A DNA stretch of 64,000 nucleotides from Phlegmacium glaucopus (lineage: Eukaryota; Basidiomycota; Agaricomycetes; Agaricales; Cortinariaceae): assembly GCA_015039465.1 (NCBI GenBank), contig MU130262.1:105219-169218 (forward strand), read 5' to 3'. A program made the translations under genes and the position numbers. Position 1 is the first letter of the stretch. Every line of letters begins with the position of its first letter. Under the pieces are notes generated by a model. It searched no databases. It was not told the DNA's origin and was given only the letters and a program-made list of their open reading frames with translations. This document shows, one piece after another, positions 45,379 through 57,904 of this stretch.

Positions 45379-46833
45379 TTTCATTAGTGCCAGGTAGTGG
45401 CCTGGGTGATGTGTACCTTCTGTACATTGTCACTTTTCAAACCCCTTCAGTAAAAAATTATCGACCTGTTAGTATTCCTGACAGCTCAACTACTTTTTTT
45501 TGATCTATCCTTTCTGTGATAATAATTGTCCCAGTACACCCGAAACCGTCGAATCATCATTCGTTTGCTTTGGTCTCTCTCTGGCCCCAAATGCTAAAGA
45601 TATTCGCTGACAATGAGGTATTCGGTTGAACATAACAAAAGTACAGGATAAATCTATATTTAGTGCCGGTCGAAATCGGCCAGAGAAATTTTTGTCAAAA
45701 GTACTAACCCTAACCTAAGATTTTCGTGCATCGTAGTGTACATTGAAAATTCATTGAATGAATGATTTCAGTACATACCTTTAAGAAACATGGGCCGGAA
45801 TTCTGACGAAAGCGGCGAGGATACATCATCTGTCATGATGTCATTGGCTTCGGAAACACATGTCCACGTCAAACAGATGTCAACTGTGAGAGCCGTGAGA
45901 CGAAGCTGGTTCCCAGGTCGTTGGCTATGCCGAACTTGAATTCTTGAGAATGAAGAGGAGTGCTTAGTAGTGCGTGGTTGGGAGGAGTCCATAACGTCGA
46001 GTGAAGGTGACTGGATTAAGCTGAGTATGCTCAGAAGCGAGGGAGGGAACCGGGCCGTTGTTCCATGACCCGAAGTAGGGTCCAGCCGAAAGGCTCTAAA
46101 ACCATACATTTAGGGCCATCTGGGTCATTCTCCAGCCTTGTAAGGTAAAAAAAAAAGGGCTCCTGAGGTCATCCTGACCCGCTTTTGGTGATAACAAAAA
46201 TGTTTACCCATTTTTTAAAGTAAATCCAACATAAGAGAAATCTCCGAAAACATTGGAGATATGTTCTCGGAGATTTCCCATCATAGAGGAATACCTTTTT
46301 TTGGGCGGAAACATACGTTAATTCTTTTTGAGCCTTAAAATTTTTTCTCTACCCTTCCTCTACCCCGGGCAATTTTGCAATTGCCGGTTCCCCCTGGTTC
46401 CCCCCGTGAATACTTCAAGCTCTCGTAACCACACATCACACTTTCCCAGACGGCAGTTTGATGTATTGTCGTTCGACCAAACTTAAATAACTCTCCCAGC
46501 TTTGGTGCGATTGCTTATCCCTTTAACAAATTTGTAGCCCTCAATGAAAGCAACCGATTTGGTAAAGAAATAACAAGTTCCCTTTTTTTGATCCCAATCT
46601 AGCTTGTACAAAAGTAACGGTCTCAGGCGTTCGTAAACATCAATGGCGTGAACGCTACAATGTGATGCATGGCTCCATTTGGAAATGTGATGAGCGCCCA
46701 GAGGGAATATAATTTTATAAATGTTCTCATGACCATGCAGGGTCTAGCAATTATATATTCCTCCCCCCCGTAATGCTATCCATTTCTCCCCTTCCTCCTC
46801 GTACCACACTTCTTCTAACCCCCGGTTCTCATA
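45379..46833. other. Intergenic region; left edge of segmental duplication B
   Basis: From about 45825 the sequence resembles 57905 onward (CTTCGGAAACACATGTCCA..., ATGCCGAACTTGAA). Near 46660 it repeats the upstream part of PLAC8 gene 1. No gene is visible. Confidence 0.55.
46751..46760 (+). promoter_or_regulatory. TATA-like element of PLAC8 gene 2
   Basis: TTATATATTC preceded by CCATGCAGGGTC, about 80 bp before the ATG, at the same spacing as in PLAC8 gene 1. Confidence 0.5.
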
Positions 46834-47411
46834 ATGGCTTACGCGCCCAACCCCGGAATGTCTATCGCTGCAGGCAACCGAAATGCGAATAACGTCCCTA
46901 TGGGCCCTGATGGGCGCGAGTGGAGCAATGGCTTGTGTGGTTGTTGTGGAGCCTGTGGAACCTGTAAGCGCAAGGCCCTGGCAACGCCTCCATCAAAGAA
47001 TGCGATATGTACTAAGCTTGTTCTCTCTGGAAGGTATTGTCGCATGGTGCTTTCCATGCATCACCTACGGCAGAGTCAAGCGCCGATACGAGCATCTTAA
47101 CTCCAAAGGGTACCCTGATCCCAACGGCGGCGGATGTTGCTCATGCGACTGCTGCCTTCACGCTTGTCTTTCTTCCATCGGCTTTGGATGGGTGTTGCAG
47201 GTAAAGCTGTTCAGTATATCTTATCATATTATTCAGAATATTGAATTACTTTCTCCAGATGGGAACTCGTTCTTCCATCCGAGGAAGATACTCTATCAAA
47301 GGTGGAAGTTGCGGTGATTGTTGCACTGCACTCTGCTGCACTCCTTGCGAACTTGTCCAGGAATCTCGGGAGTTGGAACTAGAGGAACGTACCTATAGAG
47401 GGAAGCATTGA
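46834..47411 (+). CDS. PLAC8 family cysteine-rich protein 2
   Basis: Exons 46834-46963, 47034-47200 and 47259-47411; 149 residues. It is very close to gene 1: GREWSNGLCGCCGACGTC, AWCFPCITYGRVKRRYEHL, GGCCSCDCC, RYSIKGGSCGDCC, CCTPCELVQESRELELEE, ending RGKH. Exon 2 has exactly the same length (167 nt) in all three paralogues. Tandem duplicate of 44810-45378, about 2 kb downstream. Intact. Confidence 0.9.
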
Positions 47412-48605
47412 TTTCCATCATTCATTGGTGCCAGGTGATGTGTAGCATCCTGTACATTGTTCCTACTTTTCAAACCCCTTCAGTAAAATATTATCGACCT
47501 GTTTGTATTTCTGACAGCTCGACTCCCCTTCTTCCGATCCATCCTTTCTGTGATAATAATCGTCCCAGTAAACCTAGAGTCATGCCCGAAAACTGTCGAA
47601 TCATGATCCATTTACTTTTTCGTCTCTCTCTGGCCCCCAAACGCTAAGGGCATTCGCCGGCAGGTGAGGTATTTGAACGTAAAAAGGTTGGTCAACCAGA
47701 ATTAACGCCTCTGTAACTCCGAGCATCGAGGAGAAAGTTCTAAGAAAGTAGTTCTTATTTAGTTTTTTTTTCCCACCTACTTTAATCTAAAAATAATTGT
47801 TCTGAGACACCTAGCAAACTACGGTTGCTAAAAAATTCAACGAACGAACAGGTCAACTGAGAGTTCATGAATATTGTGTATTCTCAATAATCCGGAAGTT
47901 TGTCCCACTCACTTGTTTCCTGAGATTCCGAGCTTGGTTCTCATTGGACTCGGGTAACTTGAAGCATAAGTATAAATACAACACGTTGGGATAAAAAAAC
48001 GTGGGCAGTCAACGTAATCAGGCACCTGCCGTCTCTCCTCAGTTGAAGAAACATTGCAGACACCCAATCCTTGGCCAACTGCTCGGTAAACGCAACTAAG
48101 GTGACTGGAATGGTTTTAACAATAAAATATAAATAACTTTTATGTCAAATACCCTTGATTTACCTTTTTACATCTGACCCTTTTGCACTGATTACATTGT
48201 CCACGGCTAACCCTGGGAGGCTCCTCAGCACTAGCCCCCATCATATTTGATATTAAATATTTTCAACTGATCTCTTCATATTTTTTTTGGTGCATTCTGA
48301 AACTGTCTTGTATCCAGTCACAGTATGTATAATATATCTACTAGTGACATTATAGAGCTTCATAGAGGCTATCTACACCGGTTTTGAGCGGGGTCTGACG
48401 GCGTCACAGAACCACGTTAGCAACTCATGTCCAGGATTGTAATATGTTATGTAATCAATTAATTTGCAACTAGTCACGCAAATCGTGAGAGTGACAGGTT
48501 GAATCTGTGGCACCGTGTGGATTTACACACTGAGCCAACTTCATTTGCAAGCAACCCACCAGAGCTCACCTGCTCACCGGGCCAAGCATAGCTATAATAC
48601 AACAA
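47412..48605. other. Intergenic region between PLAC8 gene 2 and the F-box-like gene
   Basis: No gene visible. It aligns with 59346-61151 of duplication B. At about 48100 (AAGGTGACTGGAATGG) it holds the empty site of the 212-bp MITE found in copy 2. Confidence 0.55.
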
Positions 48606-50375
48606 ATGGTTGTCGAGCTTCCCGCCGAAATATTGATCCAAATATTCTATCTCGCAACTGATGAAGACATCATTATCCAGCATGGGTTGCCTACCATAAT
48701 GGCAGAGTCAGCGTGGTACAAAGGTAGAGATAATTGGAAATTAAGGTCACCCCAAGAAGCTATGGAAATGTTGCAAAGGCGAAGTTACGCAATGAAAAAG
48801 GTGAGTTATTATCTTTTGTCTCGTGCTCGGCAATGTGTTCTTACCTAGCTCTTTGATCAATTGGCAATTGTTTCTACTTGTAAACGCTGGCGGGACTTGG
48901 GCTTTGAATGCCTCTTCCATTGCTTATACCTCCGCGATCCAGACAAGTTGAATTCACTCTGTGCCATTCTCGACTCATCATCTTCCATAGCGACCACCAT
49001 AAATTCATCTTATGGTTGGTGGACCAGGAGAATCCACATTTCGCGCTTCTACATCACTCCATTCTATACCGCATTGAATACCGCACGCAACAGCACCAAC
49101 ACCGCAAAAGACAATTTCGAAAACGCGCTTGTATCTGTTATACAGCATTGTCCAAACCTAGAAATCTTCGTTGTCGAACAACCACTCAAAACTGCTTTTG
49201 GACCCGTCGCAGACGCGCTCAAAACCTACGCCTCGCAATGGCTGCGTACAGTGCAATGGAATGTAACTGGCGACACCCTTTCTAAAGTCATTTGGGCACT
49301 CGATTCGCTGCCCCATCTCATTTCCGCGCACATCGATATCGAGACCCCGGTGCCAATCGACCAAGAATGCGCTAGGCTTGGCTCTGCGACGGATTTACCT
49401 CTTCGATTATCCCATTTGCAGCAACTCTCATTACGAGGCTTCATGACGGAGTTCTTAGAGCAAGCGACGGGGTGGGACTTGCCCTCTCTGCAAAGTTTCG
49501 CCATTGACTCTGGCATCAGCCAATATGATACCCCCGACGTCGTAGCTTTTCTTACATCTCATGGCCTAAATCTTGTCATGTTAGACTTGAATTTGAACGT
49601 CGATCCCCCTGTTGATGTACCGACCGTCCTTGATATCTGCCCAGCCCTTACTACTTTCACGTTTAACGCAGACTGGCGAATAAACCCATTGGACACAGTT
49701 AGTAACATTACTAAGCGACCTCACCCTCATATCTCAACCATCGGCCTTCATGGGCTCTCCTACGCTTTTGATATCCCAGTCAGAGGACCGGTGGGGGCAA
49801 TAGCCAGCGAGGATTGGTCTCCTTTACTGACTCAGATCAGGCGTCGACATAATGATCTCAATATGGCCGCACTCAACAAAGTCAATTTCCCAAAGTTGCG
49901 GAGGATACGAGCTCTCAGCCAAAGCATGCTAAATGCTCTCAATAAATCTGACGGCCCTTCTGGCGAGAACGGCGGATATGATCGATGGAATAGATGGTCG
50001 ACAACCTGTCTAAGATCTGGCATTAGACTCGAGGATTGTACTGGCCAATCTCTTGGGACGCTTCCTCAGGACGACGAGTACGAAGATGAAGACGGGTCCG
50101 GGAATGAGGATGAAAGTGAAGATGAAGATGGTGATGAAGATGAAGGCGAGGATGATGATGATGATGATAACTCCGACGATGACGACAGTGGGGAATGGGA
50201 ATCTGAATCTGAAGAGGAGCCTGAATGGGGGCGGAGGGTTTCGCCACTCCCGGAAGGCAATGGTCGTACCATGGAATTGACACGTTTGTTGGAAGAATGT
50301 CGGGTGATGAATGAAGGGCGTGATGAAGAGATGATTGCACGGATCCGTCCGATGTTACCGCTCGATGAAGATTGA
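48606..50375 (+). CDS. F-box-like protein with acidic C-terminal tail
   Basis: Exons 48606-48800 and 48849-50375; 573 residues. The N-terminus MVVELPAEILIQIFYLATDED, then LAIVSTCKRWRDLGFECLFHCLYL after the intron, fits the divergent F-box of Agaricomycete proteins. The F-box helices are split by an insert. The middle part (residues ~110-400) has leucine-rich stretches such as LRLSHLQQLSLRGF and LVMLDLNLNV, plausible degenerate LRRs for substrate recognition. Residues ~465-525 are almost all Asp/Glu (GAT/GAA codons). F-box proteins act in SCF ubiquitin ligases. The substrate is unknown. A damaged paralogue is at 61152-62022. Confidence 0.75.
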
Positions 50376-50851
50376 AAATCTCTCTAGCCTAGTTTTAGGC
50401 TGTTTTTGTGCTTGCTTCGGAAATGTTTTTTTTTATGTTGAAGCTATAGATCCTCATAGTCGTTTAATATTCATACTTGTGTTTTTCTCTGAATCTGTCA
50501 AGAATAACGCTTCGCTAAGCTTCCATGATTCACGGTAATGGAAATTTTTCATTTCTGAATAGCATGCAATCGATACCTAGGTAGGCCGATAGACTCAGAT
50601 AGATTTATCAGCATCTCATGATGGCTGCTATATCAAATTCACTATCAAAAACGTCTCTTTTTTAGACATCACATTTACATTTGGCGTATATATACTCTCA
50701 ACATTCTAGCGCAATCTCCACTGCCAGACTACAAATCTGGAGCCACAGGTGGTCCTATGGTGCCTTTTACCGGGTTTGGAAGGTCCATTTCCCGCGGTTG
50801 ATCTATCCAGGCTTGGAGGACAATGCAGTCCAACTATAAACCTTTGATCGG
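50376..50851. other. Intergenic, nothing recognised
   Basis: 3' flank of the F-box-like gene and upstream of the next gene. It has a possible TATA-like GGCGTATATATAC near 50690. Confidence 0.4.
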
Positions 50852-51900
50852 ATGTCACCGGCCGGTGAGTACGCTGCATACTATATACCTTATGTTTCAA
50901 AAGGTGTTCTAACTTGTTTGTTACGCGCTGTCCAGCGTATGAAAACGGAATGCAGTAGGATCTTCCCTCGTTCCTGCCACCATCTTCAATACCTCGCGGT
51001 CGTTTATTTGAGGCAGAGACTCCTGACATGGACCATTCGGTGTGCCCTGATTCATTAGAAAAGGTGCATAAGGACTTTTTCCAGCTTCGTGATCTAAACT
51101 AACAAATATACATTTAGATCTTCCTGAAAGTAGAGCAAGAAATCGAACGACGGGCTGCCGAGACGCACCCCACTCGACAAAAGTGGGTTGGCACAGAAGC
51201 CATTTGCGATCCTGTCCAACATGGAGCGGGCGTTGTTTCTGGGAAAAGGCACAAGGGTCGTCAGAAGGGAAGTATTTCTTTCTCGCGCTTAGGCCAGGTG
51301 TGTCCCTCCGCAAACTCCTCACTCCTTGACTATGTCTCAGCCCTCTAAAGGTCACCGAAGATAATTCGACGCCTTGTGCCGATGTATTTCCAACGCAACC
51401 GGCTAGTCCTTCGCAGTCTAGCTTCTATGAGGTAGGTTTGTTCTTAAATTCAATGATTGAATTTTGAGAATAGGGCGCTCAATCACCTATAGAACTACAG
51501 CATCGACTCATTTGTATCTACAACTGCCTCACTCTCCAATGACGACGGAGATGTTGAAGATAGCATGCATGTAACTCAGATGCATCAGATTGCAGGTCGC
51601 CCCAGCATTACTTCAAATGGGATTCTTCGACGACTGAGCCGGTCCCATTCTATGACTGTGACGCCAATAATGGGTGCCGAATCCAACTTGATGATAGGAG
51701 TCTCAGTACAAGAATCCACTAGTGAATCAACTTCAGAAGATGGCATGGAAGCGAGATCAAGACGTTCCAGTGTTCACGCACCCGGAATGTTACCACAATT
51801 ATCCTCCAACTCTTCGATACCTGGATCCAGTTTATTGCCAACAAATTGGACATCCAAGGTCAAGGATCTGATGCATAAATTCAGAAGGAAACCCATTTAA
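50852..51900 (+). CDS. Unknown serine-rich protein, five exons, one in-frame TAG
   Basis: Exons 50852-50864, 50936-51063, 51118-51297, 51351-51431 and 51493-51900 join in frame to about 270 residues. The only break is a TAG at 50956-50958, just after MSPAAYENGMQ. A C-to-T change of a second CAG would explain it. A later ATG (MDHSVCPDSLEK, near 51028) could serve as start. Segments: KIFLKVEQEIERRAAETHPTR, a basic GKRHKGRQKGSISFS, then a Ser/Thr-rich tail (LRRLSRSHSMTV, ESTSESTSEDG) ending KVKDLMHKFRRKPI. No family recognised. Consistent splicing supports a real gene; its functional state is uncertain. Confidence 0.6.
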
Positions 51901-53402
51901 CTTCTCTTCAATCCCGCTGGCCTCCCATGGTTTCACTTTCCGATTATCATTATTATTTTTTCCCTTGGTACTCTCCTCTACTGTGTTTCGCCATTCCAGT
52001 ACCTTTCATATTCGATATGATCATATATTCATGTTTTTCTCTTCGATATTCCAACCCGCCAACATAGATTTATCTTATCATTACGCCCGGACCTTTCCAT
52101 TACAGTTGCATTAGCAGTGGGTAATAGATATCCCATGCTTTCCCATGTGCTCATGTATAAGTTTGATTATACTCAAAATTGCTCGCACGATTTGGTCATC
52201 TGGACGGTACTTTCACCTCGCTACCATACTAGGGTCATCCTTTTGTTAGAAGATATTCACACCCCCTAAGGCCGCTCATATCTGAATTTCCCATCTCAAA
52301 GGTTTGCACAGCAAAGTCTCGAGTTGAAAAACTTCCTGTTGCATCGGACAAAACATGTACTCCCTCGAAAGATAAAGCGTAAACGACGTGAATCCGTGAG
52401 TCGTGCTCCGAGTCGCAGACCCCGTCGCCGTCGTTTCTCATTTTTGTTCATTCGTTTTATGAGAAAATCAGTGCTATCATCGGGGCCCGGGCGGGCGCCG
52501 GCGCGAGCCTCGCGCCACTCCACTTGAAGATCTCACGAATTCAAGCCTTGCCATCTTCTGTTAACTTGCTTCCCACCGGACTGAGCTACAGAAGCTGAAC
52601 TTTATTTATCACCCTCAAAATATTACTTAGGACATAATGTGGCAACTTGAAGGAACAAATGCACAACAACTGCCGTACTGTTACGTATGTTGATTTTCAT
52701 GGCGAAGGTCTGAATGTTGCTGCCACCACAAAGTTTAGAGTTAACCTTAGTGGACAGGTCTTCAAATTTTCCGACTCACGCTCGTTGTGGCAATAAACTA
52801 CTTGTGGGTGAGGGCCATCGCTCCGCGTGGCATATACGAGTCCCTTCAAATGAAATTATACTGGTATTTTTATAGCGTCTTCGTGAGCGTTGGGTTTCTC
52901 AAAGATGTCAGGGATTGACCGAGAGTAAATTCTTTTCGCGCGGCAAACAAGGCCATCACCATCAACACGTGCAATCACGGAAGTTACCGGCAAGTCCTTT
53001 GAAAGCCGCATCCGCTTATAAGAACGAGCCCCTAAAGGGGACTCGTAACTTTTTTGAACACGCGACAAATTGAAGTAAGTTCCACACAGTTTTGTACAAT
53101 TATGGGGAAGCAGAACTCACGCGTACTGCAACAGTCGTGTGCTCGAAATAGGATCTTCGTACTTCACAGTGAGCATCAAGCGTCGATGGGATGGCGGCTT
53201 CGGGAAATCTCACCACCCGGCACGTAGCCCACATGGTGGTAATTACCATTCTCTGCTCCCGCCATCAAGCATCTTAGGATACACCATATGGTCACTTCTT
53301 CGCCAAGCCTGTCGAATAATGTGTTTTCTATTCGCTTCCAGTTTCTGATTAAATACTTAACGCGATAAGGCCAGAACCAAACGTCTGTTACTTTCAAAGT
53401 CC
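51901..53402. other. Intergenic; conserved block near the end of duplication B
   Basis: 52300-52510 is well conserved with 63050-63215 (copy 2), suggesting an unannotated functional or simply recently duplicated stretch. Short open frames there are Arg-rich and unconvincing. 52510-53402 shows no gene. Confidence 0.45.
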
Positions 53403-56400
53403 ATGGGTGTACTATCTCTGTTTTGGATTTTGGTATTTGCGACAAGCAGTGTAGTGCTGCCAGTCACCGCGACCATCGATGTGGCAGAAAAGAAGAGCGA
53501 CCCATGTGCAGTGATCGGTGGCCAGAAGTGGGTTGCTCCTCAGGACGTTAGAGCCTGTTTTACGTCAGTCAAAGTCGATGAGAGTATCAAGGCGAATGTA
53601 CGTGGTTTAAATGCATGGCCCGTCAAAACTACTTAACTATGCCACATAGATCATTGAAGTCATCAACAAAACTCTTGCCTTTCATACTTCTGTGAATTAC
53701 CAAATCTTAGCGCCAGAACCGTTCTCAGCCGATGTTCACGAAAATCTACTTGCTGATTTGGCTAGGATTCAACAACAGAACTATCATTCGGACTTTGACC
53801 TTCATATCGACCTTTCTCGCACTTTGAAACGTCTGAACGACGGTCATTGCGTATGGATAAACTCTTGTTTTGTGCGTCCCTTTCACTTTCTCGTTAATCG
53901 TTTGATTCATTTTAAAAAAGGATTGTGCGTTTTCGTAATTGGGCATTTTGTCATCTTTCTTTTATTAAATTCTCTAAACCTTAGCGCTCTTTTTGAACTT
54001 TTTGCCCACCCCACTGTCACTATTGACGGACTCTGATGGTAGTCAAAATGTCCATATCTCCCCCGAGGCATTTCAAGTGGCATCCGCAGAATTCGCCGAC
54101 GAGATCGACGTTTGGCAAAATGCACTCCATGGACCACTGAAGGGCAAGCTTGCCTCTGTACGTCATCTTTTCAAAAAAGAGTTCACTTCCGTAAGCTTAT
54201 CTTTGGTTTGCGTAACGATAGCTGTCTGGTGCAAAGGTTCTTCAAATTAATGGCGAGGATCCATTTGTGGCTATCGATGCTAACGCCCAGATTACTGGTA
54301 GCTTTCAAGGATTTGGAACACGTCAGACCGCGTACGACTTTCATTGTTTTTTTTACTAGTATTATCTGCGGTATTGATGTGGTTTTACATCTATAGGTTT
54401 TTCTCCAGCTATAATCGAGGTGCTGCTGGCTGGAATTACATCTTGGGAAATTTCGCACAACAGTCGCTCCCTCTAAGCGATTCGGTCACTCTTAAACTGC
54501 AGCTCGTAGGCCAATCCTCCACGGTAAATGTAGTAGTAAGTCTTTTTCTACCTAATGATTAGCAGTAGTAATTAATCTGATTTTTTTCTGACAGTTACCT
54601 TACCGTTCTCGATTTGGCGCCACTTCTGTAAATTTCACAGACACAGCTTCTTGGCGTTCTAATAACTGCGTTGCGGTTAGTGGAACTAACGGGGTTGACC
54701 TCTCCTCCTTCGAGTCGTCTTCTCCGACGACAAGTTCATCGAACGCGCCTTTCATGAAGTTCCAGCAACAACCTGCAATACCTGTACAGGTCGGCGGACA
54801 CAAGCGATCTCTCAATGTGATGCTCGACACTGCCCCTCGCTCTGACGTTGTCCTTCCCCCGCCTCTCCAACCAGCTTTGCCAACTGTCAATGGCAGTCGT
54901 AGTGTGTCACAATTTTATCTTCTTAATGACGGGATAACTGGCGTCATGGCCCTTGGAAGCTTCTCGGATTCTGATTTCAACACGTTCTTACTTGGTATGC
55001 TCCAGGGTTTGACCTCTCTCAAATCTTCAGGTGCAACACAGCTCATTGTCGATTTGGTAAAGTCCCACAAGTTCGCTCTATCCCCCTAGCCGTAAATTTT
55101 AATTGTTCTTTCTTCTGAAGTCGAATAATGGCGGAGGTTTCATTTGTGCTGCTCATGTGAGTGCTTTTTTTTTCGTTTTTGATCCCATTTGATCCTGAGG
55201 TTCTGGCCGCCAACTAGTGGTTGCATCGTATCGTGCGTATAATTCTAATATTTCTAAATCACATCACCCCCAGCTAAAATTAAGCTTCGTATTACTACTA
55301 GATTGTCGGTCCCAAATCCACTTCTGTCCCCCAAGCCGGGCTAGATACCAAAGCCCGTGATGGACCTTTAGCACAACTCATCGTGCAGCAAATTGTTGAC
55401 AACAATGCCGATCCTCAACACTTGTTATTGTATAACCCGACCAATTGGCCCAACGCATCGAACGTCTTCTTCGCTGCGACTGATGATTGGTTGTTACCTC
55501 CAGTTTTGATTACGGTCAATGGTCGGCCGGATTCATTCAGTCAAAGGTAAGACTCAATTATACAAACGGTTGTTGCCTAATCAACGCACATCGTTTTATT
55601 ATTTCCTAGGTTAGGAGAAGAATGTGCTCCTGATGGATTCCCGACTGCACCTCCTGATACAGCGTTATTTGATCCCTCGAAAGTTGTTCTCGTATCTAAT
55701 GGGAGGTAAGCAACCTGGCGAGGGGAATTGGAAGCCTCTGTAACAATTTTTCTTTTCTCCGTTAGATGTGCAAGTTCATGCTCGCTCTTCAGTGTTAGTA
55801 GTAAACCGTTCCATCATTTCTTGGAAATATATAACAAGTCGCTTACGTTTCATCCTTTTTTTAGATCACGATGGCTAAAGAGGAAAAGTCTAAAACTGTC
55901 TTCCTTGGTGGAAAGCAAGATGTGGAACAACAATATTGTGGTACGGTTGGAGGTCAATCTACAGATTTTTCAACAATAGATACAGAGATTAAGGTATATA
56001 TATATATTGACTTGCGTATTTCTTTCTTCATTGCCCCCTGATTTTCTTGTTTGACTTTAGACAACCCACCTCAAGGACAATTCGCTTGCGCCGCCTGATC
56101 TGTGAGTTTTCTGCCTGTATTACCCTCTGAGAAGGTCGATTCTAATTGTCAAAATGAATGTTTGTCCATTATAGGGTTGTAAACGGAATTCAAGGTATTG
56201 CTTGGAGATTGGGATTTGGTATCGATGATCCCACCCAACCTGAAGGTAAGAGCTCTAAAAAAATTATATACTCACTCGTCCCGGCTGATAATGCTTTTTT
56301 CAATTAGAATGGCAAAACCATCCTGCCGATTTGAACCTTCCTATTACTGCTGATTTGTAAGTACTACTACCTTGCCTGCCGTAGTCTGAAAGACTTTCTT

Positions 56401-56482
56401 TTGCTTACACTGACGATAATCCTTACGTAGGGTCAACAATCCGGTTGCCATCTGGGAGAAAGTGGCGCAGATTCTGTTTTAA
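53403..56482 (+). CDS. Secreted S41-family (CPAF-like) serine peptidase, 16 exons
   Basis: Tail-specific-protease-like domain protein typical of Agaricomycetes, predicted extracellular. The exons I read are 53403-53597, 53650-53875, 53985-54157, 54222-54331, 54397-54535, 54595-55056, 55121-55156, 55218-55232, 55302-55546, 55610-55705, 55766-55793, 55865-55993, 56061-56101, 56175-56245, 56308-56356 and 56431-56482. Phases are consistent and the product is about 688 residues. The signal peptide is MGVLSLFWILVFATSSVVLPVTA. Landmarks: DPCAVIGGQKWVAP, RTLKRLNDGHCVWINSCF, SFQGFGTRQ, TQLIVDLSNNGGGFICAAHW, and VSNGRCASSCSLFS, where one Ser is probably the S41 nucleophile. Exon 2 must use a weak donor (GTCCCT). 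The 28-nt and 15-nt exons are very small. It lies between the two copies of duplication B and is itself single. Confidence 0.88.
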
Positions 56483-57904
56483 ATATGGTTGATTTGGGTA
56501 TTATTTGTAATTTGGAAGTCTTGTTTCGATATCGTATGAAAAGTTGTTTGTGATTCTTATTGCAAGTAATCGAGGATGCCCGTAGTGAGGCACAAGTTTT
56601 TTTTTTACGATGAGTGTCGGGGACTCGGCTGCCGATACTAGAGACTCGGAACTGCAATTCGACGTTGTGATAGGTTCAAAAGCCTTGTGTTTTCTCTTGC
56701 CCGCCGGGGTGTTAGACCCTTACTCGCTACGTGTTCGATCGTGTCAATGTTTCCAGTAAACGATGAATGACAGGGCCTATCATGTGATCATGCGTAGTGT
56801 AAAGCGGGACTTGCCGGCTCGTGTCGGGTAGTTGTCGGGCGCTAAAGACCCTAAATAGGAAGGTACATATATTTTAGCAGAGAGCTGCGACAGAATGTCG
56901 ATGACAGTCGCTCTTTCACTCCCCTTCTCATTGTTTGACACAAAATGCCTCAAAATCCATCTTTCCGAGTTAAACAAGATAATGTACCTTTATACCCACC
57001 AATGACTTTGCAGAGCAGTTTCAGACGGATTGAAGCTTCTTGTAAAGGTTGATAAAGTATCTAGGACCTTCATTGAAAGTCGGAAAATGATCAACATCAT
57101 CCATGGTATATAATTAAAAGAAAGATATTACATATCAGAGTAAGAAACAAAGAGTAATGAATTTAAGTTCTCGAGGCGTGCTTCACTCTGCCAAAATAGA
57201 CCTTGCTACTTTTACTTTTCACAGAGTGTCGGTGATGCCCCATTTTCGATCATAGCGCGCGACACGATCCGGCAAGTCCCGGTTTTCCAGTCCATATATC
57301 AAGGGTTTTCAATCCAAGGGGGTGGCGGAATGTGGAGTTTGCACCAGCACTCGCAATGTTTTTTTTCGTGCATTGGGCTGACCAACCACCCCCTTACCAA
57401 ATAGAGTATGTTTTCCGAGTTCCAATCTTTTTTGGTATGTTTCTTCGTCGTATGCATCTATTTTTTCTTGATTCGTGTACCTATCTATCTACCTATCCAT
57501 CAAATCACGAAGGTCTACATCACTGTCGAAAATGCAGTGTGCACAATTCTTTGTCTGGAGGAAAATACGTGAGAAATTCCTGAAAGCAGCAAGTTTTGTG
57601 AACTCCATTGTCACCTCCAATATCGTTGGCGAAAATTATGTAGATAGGGTCTGGGCACATACTCGAATGATCTCGTAGTCTGTTGATTCGCTCCTGAACG
57701 CGCATTGACGGAGGATTTTGCACAGCCACTGGAACATTGAAATTTACCACCCCTCCACACCCTCACTCACTCACCCAATTGCTTTCGGAGCTCGATTTTC
57801 GAATTAAGGTAGTCAAATTTCTTCAGAATTTGGGTACTTTTATTTTACAACATGCCGCCACCCCCTGCCACCCCTTGTGTCGATCCTCACTCAGCAAGAA
57901 TAGC
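56483..57904. other. Intergenic region, nothing recognised
   Basis: No convincing coding exon on either strand. Scattered short frames lack splice logic or family resemblance. Confidence 0.45.

Larger units (their letters stand above)
45825..52505. repeat. Segmental duplication B, copy 1
   Basis: Matches about 57905-63215 in the same order: upstream region, PLAC8, F-box-like gene, then the 3' flank of the gene at 50852-51900. Copy 2 lacks parts and carries insertions. The shared right end includes AAACATGTACTCCCTCGAAA and GCGCCGGCGC. Confidence 0.8.

Noticed and set aside
50023..50340. Minus-strand His/Leu and Ser-rich frames opposite the acidic tail
   Set aside because: Complement of GAT/GAA runs (poly-His or poly-Ser). 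They are artefacts of the acidic tract.
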